A stretch of DNA of 64,000 bases from Bacillus pumilus (GTDB taxonomy: Bacteria; Bacillota; Bacilli; Bacillales; Bacillaceae), in assembly GCA_001938995.1 (NCBI GenBank), contig MKZN01000010.1, forward strand, positions 62,001 to 126,000, written 5' to 3'. Position 1 is the stretch's first letter; each line of letters opens with the position of its first letter. The position numbers and the translations under genes were made by a program. Below, one piece after another: positions 38,018 through 47,642 of the stretch. Below the pieces are notes generated by a model. That model was not told the DNA's origin. It searched no databases and worked only from the letters and a program-made list of their open reading frames with translations.

Positions 38018-39220
38018 TTACTTCATCATCATGGTGAGATTGCCAGCACTGATGATCACCGTAATGCTTAAAAAGAACATGAGCGACACAATAGCAAGGG
38101 CGGCGAATATATAGAGAACACTTTTTGATATGACATCTAAACAACTAATGATCGGGCCACCTCCTAGAGGCTGAAGAATGGCAGCGGCAAGTTTGTAAAT
38201 AAGTGCCAGTGACAAGACTTTAATGGCCGGGAAGGCGGCAAGTGAAATCAAAATGGCAACCCCCACGAGCCCAACGGTATTTTTCAGCAACACTGAAGCG
38301 CTGATGACAGTATCAGTAGCATCTGTAAACATCCGTCCGAGCACCGGGATGAAATTTCCAGTGATAAATTTTGCTGTTCGGAGAGCAATCCCATCAGTGA
38401 TTGCAGCTGATGCACCTTGCACGGAGATAACGCCGAGAAAAACAGTCAAAAAAACGGCTAGTCCACCAATGGCCACATTTCTTAACAATTGTGCAAGCTG
38501 CGTGACTTTGTATTGATCGGTCAGCGTACTGACGATACTCAACAATGCTGATAAGAAGATCAGCGGAAGGACCACAAATTGGATAAAAACACCACTTGTG
38601 TTCATCAAAAATAAAATCACAGGATGAAAGAACCCAGCTGAGACAAGTCCGCCCGATGAAGCAATGAGCGCTAATAAAAGAGGAATAAGAGCAAGAATAA
38701 AACTGGTCATGGTTTGAATCGCTTCTGTCGCATAGGAGATCGCCACATGGAAACTATTGAGTGCAATGATGATGAGCACCATGTAGACAAGAGCATATGC
38801 CACTTTACTGACAGTGCTTTGTTCAAACGCATTTTGCAATAGCTGCAAAAGAGAAGAAAAGATCGTGAGTAAAATAAGCGTTCCTAGCAATTTCCCGTTG
38901 GCAATGACTTCATGAAACAGATAATGAACAAACGCCTTCAGCCACGTTTGCGGAGACAGTTTTTTGTCACCATCAATCATTTCTTTCACTGTCCCTTTTT
39001 GACTTTCTGGCAAAAAGCCACCATACTCGTCCAAAATGGTTTCCCAAAAATCATTGATCGAATGTAGCTCTAATGCGTCAGCCTGTCCACTTGCCACTTC
39101 TTCTGCAACGAATTCTTCCTTCTTTAAAGGCTCCTGCTCCTCTGCTCCTGCATCTGGAGCAATCAAGCAAAGGAAAAGTATCAGCCCTATTGCGGACTTG
39201 ACTCGTTTCAATATCTCCAC
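38018..39220 (-). CDS. spoIIIAE: SpoIIIAE, polytopic export-like membrane protein
   Basis: 400 residues, with a signal-like N-terminus and about eight hydrophobic segments. It is the largest SpoIIIA membrane component and resembles transport-type permeases. GGLVSAGFFHP and QPLGGGPIISCL are family blocks. It lies 14 bp upstream of spoIIIAF in the operon. Confidence 0.93.
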   Translation of the reverse strand: MEILKRVKSAIGLILFLCLIAPDAGAEEQEPLKKEEFVAEEVASGQADALELHSINDFWETILDEYGGFLPESQKGTVKEMIDGDKKLSPQTWLKAFVHYLFHEVIANGKLLGTLILLTIFSSLLQLLQNAFEQSTVSKVAYALVYMVLIIIALNSFHVAISYATEAIQTMTSFILALIPLLLALIASSGGLVSAGFFHPVILFLMNTSGVFIQFVVLPLIFLSALLSIVSTLTDQYKVTQLAQLLRNVAIGGLAVFLTVFLGVISVQGASAAITDGIALRTAKFITGNFIPVLGRMFTDATDTVISASVLLKNTVGLVGVAILISLAAFPAIKVLSLALIYKLAAAILQPLGGGPIISCLDVISKSVLYIFAALAIVSLMFFLSITVIISAGNLTMMMK

Positions 39221-39230
39221 CTCTTTTCAA

Positions 39231-39632
39231 TCACGTCATGGAAGGAATCATGCCTAAAATGGTCTCAATAATGACTGTTAAAATTGGGACCGCCATGACC
39301 AAGATGAGGATTTTTCCGCCAAGTTCTATTTTTGAAGCAATCGCTCCTTGTCCAGCATCTTTCGTGAGCTGAGCGCCGAATTCTGCTATATAAGCAATAC
39401 CAATAATCTTCAAAATGGTCTCAACGTATTTCATATTCACACCAGCACTTGCTGCAATCTTTTCAATCATCGAGATAATGGCATAGATTTGATCAATTAA
39501 ATAAAGAAAAATGACACATCCGGTAAACACAACAAGCATAAAGGCGAAGGTCGGCTTTTGTTCTTTGACAATTAATGCTAAAAAAGTAGCGATTAAACCA
39601 AGTCCAACAATTTGTATGATTTCGATTTGTAA
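39231..39632 (-). CDS. spoIIIAD: SpoIIIAD, with a non-standard start codon (TTA)
   Basis: Homology extends upstream of the first ATG (39539): the frame reads QIEIIQIVGLGLIATF, then LALIVKEQKPTFAF, before MLVVFTGCVIFL. The start that gives 133 residues, the length I recall for B. subtilis SpoIIIAD, is a TTA at 39630-39632, not ATG, GTG or TTG. It is 2 bp after GGGGAGGGC; an ATC two codons on has better spacing. Either the start codon has mutated (TTG to TTA), an unusual codon is used, or the base is an error. Starting at the ATG would remove the first membrane helix. The protein has about three to four helices and belongs to the engulfment complex. Confidence 0.85.
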   Translation of the reverse strand, partial: LQIEIIQIVGLGLIATFLALIVKEQKPTFAFMLVVFTGCVIFLYLIDQIYAIISMIEKIAASAGVNMKYVETILKIIGIAYIAEFGAQLTKDAGQGAIASKIELGGKILILVMAVPILTVIIETILGMIPSMT

Positions 39633-39640
39633 GCCCTCCC

Positions 39641-39847
39641 CTATCCTTGAAATAGAAATACGGCTTTTATCTTCTTAAACAAATCATCCACAATGGTCGC
39701 CACCATAAACAAAATGTAGATAAATCCAAGCAGCGTCACCCACTGTGCATACTCCTTTTTTCCCATTTGGTCTAAAATCGTATGGAGAAAAGCTACGACA
39801 ATGCCCACTCCAGCAATTTGAAAAATGACGTTCACATCAACGCCCAT
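39641..39847 (-). CDS. spoIIIAC: SpoIIIAC
   Basis: 68 residues with two membrane helices (about 7-27 and 35-56), starting MGVDVNVIFQIAGVGIV. SpoIIIAC and SpoIIIAD are related small subunits of the complex. The stop TAG is 8 bp before the spoIIIAD start region. Confidence 0.95.
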   Translation of the reverse strand: MGVDVNVIFQIAGVGIVVAFLHTILDQMGKKEYAQWVTLLGFIYILFMVATIVDDLFKKIKAVFLFQG

Positions 39848-39866
39848 GCTCTCGACTCCCTTCCTG

Positions 39867-40382
39867 TCACATCAATAAAAGAATCAGTAGTAACCCACTT
39901 AAAAACCCGAGGCTTCTCACCATTTTTTCATGTGTCGCTTGAGCAATTTCTGCCTCCTTCTCCTCTGATTCCAAATGCCCTAAAGCCAGTTTGATATACT
40001 TTTGTTGGGCTGTGACATCATGCTGACCAAGCGTTTCTCCAAAATGCTTAAGTGCCTCATATTCGCCTTTTTTCAAGACGGTCTTTTTCCATACTTCTTC
40101 TAAGCTTTCATTCCATGCATGCCTCGCCGAAAAAGTGCCAACCCTCAGCTTATCTGCAAATTGTTCAAATAAACGATTCACAGGTGGTCCTACTTGTGAC
40201 GCAATTTGATCTGCAGCACGCGCTAAAGGGGTTTGTCCATACAGAATTTCTGCTTCAAGGGACTGGAGTGCAAATCTAAGCTGCCTAATTTGCTTGGGCC
40301 GATCACTATATCTTTTGGCAAACTCAAAGCCTCCCCATGTGGTTGCCGCAACAATGAAAATAGCTCCAATCAGCTTTAACAT
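39867..40382 (-). CDS. spoIIIAB: SpoIIIAB
   Basis: 171 residues from ATG 40382, the B. subtilis length. A short N-terminal helix, a long helical soluble domain and a C-terminal hydrophobic helix (LGFLSGLLLILLLM). Overlaps spoIIIAA by 7 nt. It resembles a GspF-type assembly protein. Confidence 0.95.
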   Translation of the reverse strand: MLKLIGAIFIVAATTWGGFEFAKRYSDRPKQIRQLRFALQSLEAEILYGQTPLARAADQIASQVGPPVNRLFEQFADKLRVGTFSARHAWNESLEEVWKKTVLKKGEYEALKHFGETLGQHDVTAQQKYIKLALGHLESEEKEAEIAQATHEKMVRSLGFLSGLLLILLLM

Positions 40383-41299
40383 ACGTCCACTCCCCGCCTC
40401 CATTTCAACTCCTGTCCATTTTGGTCATATATCCGTCCGATGGTTCCGGGACCATTTTCCCTGTTTAATTCAACATAGCGATCAAACACACGAAGCTGCC
40501 ACAATGATTGGAAAGAAGGGCGTTTATACAAATCTTCAAGCGAATGTCCATGGGCTGACACGATAATGGTCACCCCCGCATGAATCGCCTCTAAAAGAGC
40601 CTGTACATCCTCGGCTTTTCCTATTTCATCAACAATGATCACTTCTGGGCTCATGGAACGAATCATCATCATCAGTCCCTCTGCCTTTGGACACGCATCA
40701 AGCACATCAATTCTATGTCCAAAATGATGTTGCGGGACCCCTCTAATACATCCTGCAATCTCAGATCGTTCATCAATAATGCCAGTTTTCCTAGGGGAGA
40801 TCTCTTTTGTCCCCGTACTTGAGAGTCGTGCCAAATCGCGCAGCAATGTGGTTTTTCCTGTTTGCGGTGGACCAATGATCAGCGTATTGTACCAATTTTG
40901 TTCATATAGATAAGGGAGAAAAGGAAGCCCAATGCCTATCTTTTCTTTTGCGATGCGAATGTTAAATGAGGAAATATCTCTTAGACCTTTGACTGCTCCA
41001 TGTTCAACGATGACCTTTCCCGCAAGACCAACCCGATGTCCACCTGATATGGTGATATAGCCTTGTTTTAATTCCTCCTCAAGTGTGTACATGCTGTAAT
41101 TGCTTAACCTGCCTAGTAGCTGAGATGCATCTTCTGCTTTCGGATGATAGGAAAGAAAGCGCGGCTTTCCTGCTTGAATCAGTTCAATGGGACGGTCCGT
41201 TCGAATGCGGATTTCTTCTATTTGCGCCCATTCTGTTTCTTTTAGAAAGCTAAGTTCTTGTCCAATAGAATGCGGGAGAATATCCAACAGATTCCGCAA
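40376..41299 (-). CDS. spoIIIAA: SpoIIIAA ATPase
   Basis: 307 residues from a TTG start (41299) behind AAAGGAGG. RecA/secretion-ATPase fold with Walker A GPPQTGKTT (143-151) and Walker B VIIVDEIGK. It powers the mother-cell-to-forespore complex. A strong sigma-E promoter match precedes it. It is the first gene of the operon. Confidence 0.96.
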   Translation of the reverse strand: MRNLLDILPHSIGQELSFLKETEWAQIEEIRIRTDRPIELIQAGKPRFLSYHPKAEDASQLLGRLSNYSMYTLEEELKQGYITISGGHRVGLAGKVIVEHGAVKGLRDISSFNIRIAKEKIGIGLPFLPYLYEQNWYNTLIIGPPQTGKTTLLRDLARLSSTGTKEISPRKTGIIDERSEIAGCIRGVPQHHFGHRIDVLDACPKAEGLMMMIRSMSPEVIIVDEIGKAEDVQALLEAIHAGVTIIVSAHGHSLEDLYKRPSFQSLWQLRVFDRYVELNRENGPGTIGRIYDQNGQELKWRRGVDVC

Positions 41300-41328
41300 C
41301 GAATGCCCCTCCTTTTTTTCTTCTCTAA

Positions 41329-41357
41329 AATGTATGATGCGGGTTGTTAATTATGCC
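41329..41357 (-). promoter_or_regulatory. Sigma-E promoter of the spoIIIA operon
   Basis: Minus strand GGCATAAT (41350-41357), 13 bp, CATACATT (41329-41336) matches the sigma-E consensus (GKCATATT / CATACAMT) at 15 of 16 positions. Confidence 0.85.
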
Positions 41358-41365
41358 AAGCCATT

Positions 41366-41650
41366 TCATTTATAGATCCCAACGAGAATAAATACGACAC
41401 CAATGAAAATAAACACGAGCTTTGCATAAGATAACTGCCCTGCCATTTGATAGATTCCGATCGTCATGGTGATTATAAAAATGAGCGGCCCGATGATCGC
41501 CAATATGCTATTGATGACCACCGCTTTGCGTATATCATTTGTGATTAAAATAAGGATGGCGGCCGTCAGTTCAATGGATGCAGATAGGAATCTCATACCT
41601 GCCATTGCAGCTACTGACGGGTGTATGCCTGGGAATAGAAATTGTTTCAT
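41366..41650 (-). CDS. yqhV: DUF2619 membrane protein YqhV
   Basis: 94 residues with three hydrophobic segments. It sits between efp and spoIIIAA, as in B. subtilis yqhV. Function unknown. AGCTGGAGG precedes its ATG. It has no catalytic motif. Confidence 0.85.
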   Translation of the reverse strand: MKQFLFPGIHPSVAAMAGMRFLSASIELTAAILILITNDIRKAVVINSILAIIGPLIFIITMTIGIYQMAGQLSYAKLVFIFIGVVFILVGIYK

Positions 41651-41777
41651 ATAGAACCTCCAGCTTTTTTTACACTATATGCTTGACTAGCTGGAAGTAG
41701 TCTTGTTTTTAAGAAGTCAGAGAGAAGGGTGAGAGACTAGAGTGAAAGTCGCGGGGAAGCATCATCTTATGCAAAAA

Positions 41778-41808
41778 AAAGACCGTAAGCACAAGGCTTA
41801 CAGTCTTT
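41778..41808 (-). terminator. Terminator of efp
   Basis: Stem AAAGACTGTAAGC / GCTTACGGTCTTT (one mismatch) and a T8 tail on the minus strand, 10 bp past the efp stop. Confidence 0.9.
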
Positions 41809-41817
41809 CTTCGATCA

Positions 41818-42375
41818 TTACGCTCTTGATACGTATGACCCGTCAGATGTATTAATCACTAGTTTATCTCCTTGGTTCACAAAGAAAGGAACGTTGACGA
41901 TTAAACCAGTTTCAGTTTTCGCAGGTTTTGATCCACCTGATGTGGTATCACCTTTAATACCAGGCTCTGTTTCTACCACTTCTAGTTCTACAGTGTTTGG
42001 CAGATCCACGCCAAGTGTTTCAGCACCGTACATGACGATTTGAACTGACATATTTTCAAGCAAGTATTTCAGTTCATCTTTAATTTGTGTTTCACTTAGT
42101 TCAAGCTGCTCGTATGAACTCGTATCCATGAATACGTGCTGGTCACCATTCGCATACAAGTATTGCATCGTTTTCGTTTCAATTTGAGCTTTCGCTACTT
42201 TTTCACCTGCACGGAATGTTTTTTCTTGAATCGCACCATTTCGAAGGTTACGCAGTTTAGAACGAACAAATGCTGCGCCTTTTCCTGGTTTGACGTGTTG
42301 GAAATCCACGACACGCCAAATGCTGCCGTCCACTTCAATTGTTAGACCTGTACGAAAATCGTTTACTGAAATCAT
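41818..42375 (-). CDS. efp: Elongation factor P
   Basis: 185 residues of KOW/OB-OB build. The modifiable loop residue is Lys32 in [15 protein letters not shown] rescues ribosomes at Pro-Pro motifs. It lies 25 bp after the peptidase yqhT. Confidence 0.96.
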   Translation of the reverse strand: MISVNDFRTGLTIEVDGSIWRVVDFQHVKPGKGAAFVRSKLRNLRNGAIQEKTFRAGEKVAKAQIETKTMQYLYANGDQHVFMDTSSYEQLELSETQIKDELKYLLENMSVQIVMYGAETLGVDLPNTVELEVVETEPGIKGDTTSGGSKPAKTETGLIVNVPFFVNQGDKLVINTSDGSYVSRA

Positions 42376-42400
42376 TTTGTCATCCTCCTACATTTCACCA

Positions 42401-43462
42401 TTATAATATGATGAGTTCTTTCGGTGAGTGGGTCAATCGTTTATTGCCGTCAGCTGTCAGGACAATATCATCCTCAATTCTCACGCCGCCGACATCTGGC
42501 AAGTAAATCCCAGGCTCAACTGTCACGACCATTCCTTCTTCTAACACGACCTGTGAGCGCGAGGAGAGAGCCGGAGCTTCATGCACTTCCATTCCTAGAC
42601 CATGTCCAGTCGAATGCCCGAAATATGGACCGTAGCCATACTTCTCAATGATGTCTCGTGTGATGCGATCAGCTTCTTTCCCTGTTAAGCCTGGCTTGAT
42701 TCTATCCACACCAGCGTTTTCTGCTTCTAATACGATATGATAAATGTCCTTCAACTTGTCGCTTGGTTGTCCTACAGCAATCGTTCTCGTCATATCAGAG
42801 CAATATCCTTGATAGTAAGCACCGAAATCAAGTGTAACCAAATCACCAGATTCAATCACCTTTTCACTCGCTCTGCCATGGGGCAGGCTTGAACGAACAC
42901 CCGAGGCGACAATCATATCAAATGAAGATCCTTCCGCACCTTCTTTTCTCATGAAAAATTCAAGCTCGTTCATGACCGCTATCTCTGTCAGGCCCGGCTT
43001 GATGTAAGTGAGAATATGATCAAAGGCGCGATCTGCAATCTTCGCAGCTTCCTCTAATATCTTAATCTCTTCACTTGACTTAATCAAGCGCAACTTTTCA
43101 ACGGATTCTGAGACAGGAACAAGCTCCATCTCGCTTGCTTTGTCTGCGTACTGCTGATATGTGGCAAATGTCATATGATTCTGTTCAAAACCAAGGCGTT
43201 TCACTCCAAATTCCTTTGCCGTTTGGATAGCTGTTTCCACAATGTTTCCTTTATGTTCAATGATATCAAAACCACTCACTTGATCCTTCGCTTGCTCTGT
43301 ATAGCGAAAGTCAGTAATAAAAGCCGCTCGATCTGTCGAAACCACTGCAAGACCAGCTGATCCAGTAAAGCTAGTCATGTACTGTAAATTAAAGCTGCTC
43401 GTAATCACAAGACCATCAATCTTTAATTCAGATAACAGATTTCTTAGCTTTTCAAGCTTCAT
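42401..43462 (-). CDS. yqhT: Xaa-Pro aminopeptidase/dipeptidase (M24B)
   Basis: 353 residues. Creatinase-like N-domain, then the pita-bread domain with metal ligands: TLDFGAYYQGYCSDMTRT (two Asp), STGHGLGMEVHE (His), VTVEPGIYLP (Glu) and IEDDIVL (Glu). Cleaves bonds next to proline. It overlaps aroQ by 4 nt. Confidence 0.94.
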   Translation of the reverse strand: MKLEKLRNLLSELKIDGLVITSSFNLQYMTSFTGSAGLAVVSTDRAAFITDFRYTEQAKDQVSGFDIIEHKGNIVETAIQTAKEFGVKRLGFEQNHMTFATYQQYADKASEMELVPVSESVEKLRLIKSSEEIKILEEAAKIADRAFDHILTYIKPGLTEIAVMNELEFFMRKEGAEGSSFDMIVASGVRSSLPHGRASEKVIESGDLVTLDFGAYYQGYCSDMTRTIAVGQPSDKLKDIYHIVLEAENAGVDRIKPGLTGKEADRITRDIIEKYGYGPYFGHSTGHGLGMEVHEAPALSSRSQVVLEEGMVVTVEPGIYLPDVGGVRIEDDIVLTADGNKRLTHSPKELIIL

Positions 43463-43902
43463 GATACCGCTCCCCCTTCACTGACTAAATACCGAATCGC
43501 CAATTTATACCCCTCTAAACCTAGCCCGACAATTTGACCCTGACACACCGGGGCAAGAACAGATTTGTGGCGGAATTCCTCTCTTTTATGAACATTTGAT
43601 ATATGTACTTCGACGACAGGTAATGAAATACTTGAAATGGCGTCTCTTAGTGCATAACTATAATGGGTAAAAGCACCTGGATTAAACACGACACCATTGT
43701 ACTGATCCTCTGCTTCATGCAAAGCATCGACCAAATCACCTTCATGATTCGATTGAAAAAATGTTAATTCGATATTTGCTCTTTCTGCGAACTGAAATAA
43801 ATCCGTTTCTAAATCTGTCAGCGTTTTGCTTCCGTAAACAGCAGGCTCTCTTTTACCAAGCCTATTCAAGTTCGGTCCATTCAGCACTAGAAAATGAGGC
43901 AT
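43459..43902 (-). CDS. aroQ: Type II 3-dehydroquinate dehydratase
   Basis: 147 residues: LVLNGPNLNRLGKREPAVYG, FFQSNHEGDLVDAL and NPGAFTHYSYALRDA (catalytic Tyr region), VVEVHISNVHKREEFR. Third step of the shikimate pathway. In B. subtilis this is yqhS. Confidence 0.96.
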   Translation of the reverse strand: MPHFLVLNGPNLNRLGKREPAVYGSKTLTDLETDLFQFAERANIELTFFQSNHEGDLVDALHEAEDQYNGVVFNPGAFTHYSYALRDAISSISLPVVEVHISNVHKREEFRHKSVLAPVCQGQIVGLGLEGYKLAIRYLVSEGGAVS

Positions 43903-44010
43903 ATGACCACTCCTTCACCCTAATTCAATCTATATCGATATCTGTTTCTTTTTCCATAGAAACCTTTCGTTTCCAAAAATATTTTATCATATGAATGGGT
44001 GATTTACACT

Positions 44011-44538
44011 TTATTCTGCCTTTTTCCCTAGCGCTCTTGCCAGCTTCTGACTCGTTAATTCATTGTATTCAAATGAAATACTATACCCAACGAACATGCC
44101 GTATAAAATATATAAGCAAAATGTCGTCACAATGGTACTTTGTTGCAAATCTTGCACTTGCTTCACATCTGGAAAAATAGGATTAAATACATAAAAAACA
44201 AGCACCCATAAAAGTCCGCCAAAAATCAATCCCATCCAAAAACCTTTTATTCGTTTTAACAGGCCATAATAAATAAAAGCAGCACCCATGGACAAAATGC
44301 CTAGCAACACAATACTGATAAAAGTACCAAGTCCACCCTTTTTCCATTCTCCGAGTACAAATGGCTGTAACAGCATATTCGGACTGACTTCTGAAAAATG
44401 AAACATATGGGTCAGAAATCCAATAAAGCCCCAAAAGACACCACCTACAAACCCTGTAGCGGCTGCCCTTGCAAGCAAAGAGCTCGTTTGGACCGCCTGA
44501 TTTTTTTCTTCCTGGGTTTCCTTTTCATCACGTTTCAT
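44011..44538 (-). CDS. yqhR: YqhR membrane protein
   Basis: 175 residues from ATG 44538 behind GGAGGTGTTC; the longer frame starting 30 nt upstream is rejected. Four hydrophobic segments after a charged N-terminus. Family YqhR, function unknown. It diverges from yqhQ. Confidence 0.88.
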   Translation of the reverse strand: MKRDEKETQEEKNQAVQTSSLLARAAATGFVGGVFWGFIGFLTHMFHFSEVSPNMLLQPFVLGEWKKGGLGTFISIVLLGILSMGAAFIYYGLLKRIKGFWMGLIFGGLLWVLVFYVFNPIFPDVKQVQDLQQSTIVTTFCLYILYGMFVGYSISFEYNELTSQKLARALGKKAE

Positions 44539-44759
44539 ATGAACACCTCCAACAAGTAGTATGTCCAAAATGTCCTGAAAAAAAAGGATTTCAATGCGTG
44601 TGTGTAAAATTTTAATAAAAGGGTATACTGGCTAAAAAGAGGTAGATAGAATTCTAGTAGATAATCGACCTGTGAGCTAGTGATTTCCCTTCTTTTCCTG
44701 TACAATAAAGGTATAAGGAAATGCATGTAAATTACAGGAAACAGGCAGGTTGATGAAAT

Positions 44760-45716
44760 ATGTCTAATCAAACTAAACCTCCAGCATATGGAGGGCAGGC
44801 AGTTGTCGAAGGTGTCATGTTCGGAGGTAAAAAGAACTATGTAACCGCGATTCGGCGTAAGGATCAGTCCATTGATTTTTTGAAACTTCCTAGGACCTCC
44901 ACAAAAAGAACCGCCTTTCTCAAGAAAATCCCTTTTGTTAGGGGAGTTGCTGCACTTGTGGAAGCAAGCGCAAACGGCAGTAAGCACTTAAATTTCTCCA
45001 GTGAGCGCTATGATTTAGATCCCTCTGAAGATCAGTCGCTTGAAAAAGAACAAAAAGGATCAACATTATCAATGATCTTCGGCATTGCAGTGATCGGAGT
45101 TCTTTCTCTTCTTTTTAGTAAGTTCGTCTTTACCCTTGTACCTGTCTTCTTAGCTGAGCTTGTGCGCCCCATTTTCTCGGGTGATTTTGCACAAATCGCA
45201 GTGGAGACATTCTTTAAGTTGATTCTGTTATTAGGCTATATTTATTTTATTTCCATGACACCTTTAATTAAAAGGGTATTCCAATATCATGGGGCAGAAC
45301 ATAAAGTCATAAACTGCTATGAACAGAATCTTGACATCACAGTGGAAAATGTCCAAAGCCAGTCCCGGCTGCATTATCGATGCGGCAGCAGCTTCATTTT
45401 ATTCACTGTCATTGTCGGAATGTTCGTCTATTTACTCGTACCGACAGATCCTTTATGGGTAAGAGTTCTGAATCGTTTGGCGCTGATTCCAGTGGTTCTT
45501 GGAATTTCCTTTGAAGTTCTGCAACTGACAAACAAACTCCGGGAAGTTCCAGTGCTAAAAGTGCTTGGCTACCCTGGCCTTTGGCTGCAATTGCTTACAA
45601 CAAAAGAACCCTCAAATGACCAAGTCGAGGTCGCCATTGCTAGCTTTAATGAACTTCTTCGTTTAGAGGAAGCGTCCGAGAAGCACGCGTCAGATTCTGC
45701 TCATCAAGTGATCTAG
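44760..45716 (+). CDS. yqhQ: DUF1385 membrane protein YqhQ
   Basis: 318 residues. The DUF1385 signature YGGQAVVEGVMFGG is at the N-terminus and YHGAEHKVINCYE in the middle, with about four helices. Conserved in Firmicutes; function unknown. yqhP follows 38 bp later. Confidence 0.93.
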   Translation: MSNQTKPPAYGGQAVVEGVMFGGKKNYVTAIRRKDQSIDFLKLPRTSTKRTAFLKKIPFVRGVAALVEASANGSKHLNFSSERYDLDPSEDQSLEKEQKGSTLSMIFGIAVIGVLSLLFSKFVFTLVPVFLAELVRPIFSGDFAQIAVETFFKLILLLGYIYFISMTPLIKRVFQYHGAEHKVINCYEQNLDITVENVQSQSRLHYRCGSSFILFTVIVGMFVYLLVPTDPLWVRVLNRLALIPVVLGISFEVLQLTNKLREVPVLKVLGYPGLWLQLLTTKEPSNDQVEVAIASFNELLRLEEASEKHASDSAHQVI

Positions 45717-45754
45717 CTTATAAATCCGGTAAATTCCTTCGGAGGTGGACAGTT

Positions 45755-46150
45755 ATGAATCGCCGAGTACATCCTGCTTTTACCATTATTTTTGTTTTAG
45801 GTATTTTGGGATTTGTGTATTTACTCACAACGAATCCTAGCAGACTCTTCACAATGCTACTTTCAGTTGTGATCGTTGGAGCGGTTTTGTTTTTCCTATT
45901 TAGATGGCTGATGAATCGAAGAACTGGAACAGAAGGTAATCTTTATCGCAAAGCAGTTAAACAATCAAAACGTCGCTACCAGCAGCCTAAACCAAAAACG
46001 AAAAGCCAGATGAAAAATCGGGTCACTCATTTGAAAAGCGTGCCGACTGACCACAAGTCTAAGCCCGTCCTTCTCAAAAAGAAGAGCCAAACACATTTGA
46101 CTGTCATTGAGGGCAAGAAAAACAAAAAGAAAAACCGCGCCCTCTTTTAA
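45755..46150 (+). CDS. yqhP: YqhP (SA1362-like) membrane protein
   Basis: 131 residues, two hydrophobic helices (about 8-26 and 31-51) and a long basic tail rich in Lys, Arg and Gln. Its stop overlaps the stop of convergent yqhO by 4 nt. Function unknown. Confidence 0.88.
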   Translation: MNRRVHPAFTIIFVLGILGFVYLLTTNPSRLFTMLLSVVIVGAVLFFLFRWLMNRRTGTEGNLYRKAVKQSKRRYQQPKPKTKSQMKNRVTHLKSVPTDHKSKPVLLKKKSQTHLTVIEGKKNKKKNRALF

Positions 46151-47022
46151 AATGTCCAGCTCTTTAAAAATTGCTCGGCCTTCTGTCTACCTAGATCGAC
46201 GAGCGCCCTTTTCTTTTCTGTCATGAGTTGAAAATCAGTCGCAATGACATGTTCTACAGGAATAAAAATAATATGACGTTCGTGTTTTGTGGCGATATGT
46301 CTTTCGTCATGTGCACCACGCATCGTCTCGAAAAGAGCGCCAAACAGTTCAAACGCATTGCGAATGGAGTGTTGAGGGCGTTCTTTTTCATTTGGCGTTA
46401 ACGTCACACCAACGAACGGCCTTTTTTTCTCCTCGGCAAACAACCAAATTGGAAAGTTACTTAACACTCCGCCATCAACAATTGTACAGATCCCTTTTGA
46501 GGACTTCAGTTTGACAGGCTCAAAAAAATAAGGAAGGCTACAGCTCATGCGAATGGCACGCGCGACGGAAAAACGGTCTGGATTCAATCCATATGAGGGA
46601 AGATCGTCTGGGAGCACGAGGATTTTGCCATTTGTTAAATCGGAAGCGATGATTTTCAAAGAGTCTTTTTTGAGATCGCCGAACACGGTCACGCCTTTAC
46701 GTTTCAACACGTCTGTGAGCCATTTTTCTAGACGGTTTCCTTTGTAAAGTCCAAGCCGCCAATAAATCGATACCCACCTAAGCATTTTAAACGGAATGAA
46801 ATGGCACCTGCGGTCGAGCAATTGATGCTCATCCATTTCATCTAAAAGCTCTCTGATCTCCTGACTTGTATAACCTGCTGCGATCAATGAAGCAATGATG
46901 GCTCCAGCACTTGTTCCAGCTAGGCGAACAAATTGAAATCCTCTCGCCTCAAGTGCTTCATAAGCACCCGCTAACGCTGCACCTTTAATGCCTCCGCCTG
47001 AGAAAACACCATCTATCTTCAT
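46147..47022 (-). CDS. yqhO: Patatin-like phospholipase YqhO
   Basis: 291 residues. Oxyanion loop SGGGIKGAALAG, nucleophile GTSAGA and the catalytic Asp in VDGGVLSNFP. Start ATG 47022 behind GGGGG; the TTG in front is out of spacing. Probably a cytoplasmic lipase or esterase; substrate unknown. Confidence 0.92.
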   Translation of the reverse strand: MKIDGVFSGGGIKGAALAGAYEALEARGFQFVRLAGTSAGAIIASLIAAGYTSQEIRELLDEMDEHQLLDRRCHFIPFKMLRWVSIYWRLGLYKGNRLEKWLTDVLKRKGVTVFGDLKKDSLKIIASDLTNGKILVLPDDLPSYGLNPDRFSVARAIRMSCSLPYFFEPVKLKSSKGICTIVDGGVLSNFPIWLFAEEKKRPFVGVTLTPNEKERPQHSIRNAFELFGALFETMRGAHDERHIATKHERHIIFIPVEHVIATDFQLMTEKKRALVDLGRQKAEQFLKSWTF

Positions 47023-47093
47023 CAAGAAGCCCCCTTTTCATGGTCACACTATTCATAGTGTAGGAGGCTTTGCCTTTCATTAGAACTATATTC

Positions 47094-47128
47094 AAAAAGG
47101 ACACCCCTTTTAGCAGGGCGTCCTTTTT
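47094..47128. terminator. Terminator after mntR
   Basis: AAAAAGGACRCCC-type arms (47094-47107 and 47115-47127) with T5 on both strands, just past the mntR stop. Confidence 0.85.
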
Positions 47129-47129
47129 C

Positions 47130-47564
47130 TTAAGATTCTTGATTTGTTTGTTCGTTTTTCTTTTGGATGGCTTTCAACTGAACAGAGCGCTCTTCGTTCT
47201 CTTCAAAAAATTGAACAAGATCTCCAATGCGATCAATACTGTTCCAGCTCAAATGATGCTCAATACCTTCTACATCATCATAAATTTTCTCTTCATCTAC
47301 ACCAATGATTTTCAAAAATTGCTCTAGCAGTTCATGTCTGTATACGAGACGTTTGCCGATTTTTTTACCTTTAGGGGTTAAAATCAGACCACGGTATTTC
47401 TCATAAATGAGGTATTCATCTTTATCTAGCTTCTGAACCATTTTTGTTACAGAGGAGGGATGGACAGCGAGTGCTTCTGCAATATCAGATACTCTTGCAT
47501 ATCCTTTTTCTTCTATCAGCATATAAATTTGTTCAATATAATCTTCCATACTAGGTGTAGTCAT
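47130..47564 (-). CDS. mntR: Manganese-dependent repressor MntR
   Basis: 144 residues of the DtxR family. All the metal ligands known from B. subtilis MntR are present at the same numbers: Asp8, Glu11, His77, Glu99, Glu102 and His103. The N-terminal winged helix binds mntH and mntABCD operators when Mn is plentiful. The C-terminal tail is slightly longer than in B. subtilis. Confidence 0.97.
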   Translation of the reverse strand: MTTPSMEDYIEQIYMLIEEKGYARVSDIAEALAVHPSSVTKMVQKLDKDEYLIYEKYRGLILTPKGKKIGKRLVYRHELLEQFLKIIGVDEEKIYDDVEGIEHHLSWNSIDRIGDLVQFFEENEERSVQLKAIQKKNEQTNQES

Positions 47565-47642
47565 AAAACCCCTCCATAATGCACCTTTACTTAATAATCA
47601 TCCCAATTCTACACCATTGCCAATTAAAAAACAAGAAGTGTC

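Noticed and set aside
40376..41299. Long frames on the opposite strand of spoIIIA, bkd and gcv genes
   Set aside because: They mirror the codon pattern of real genes on the other strand and lack start signals and family motifs.
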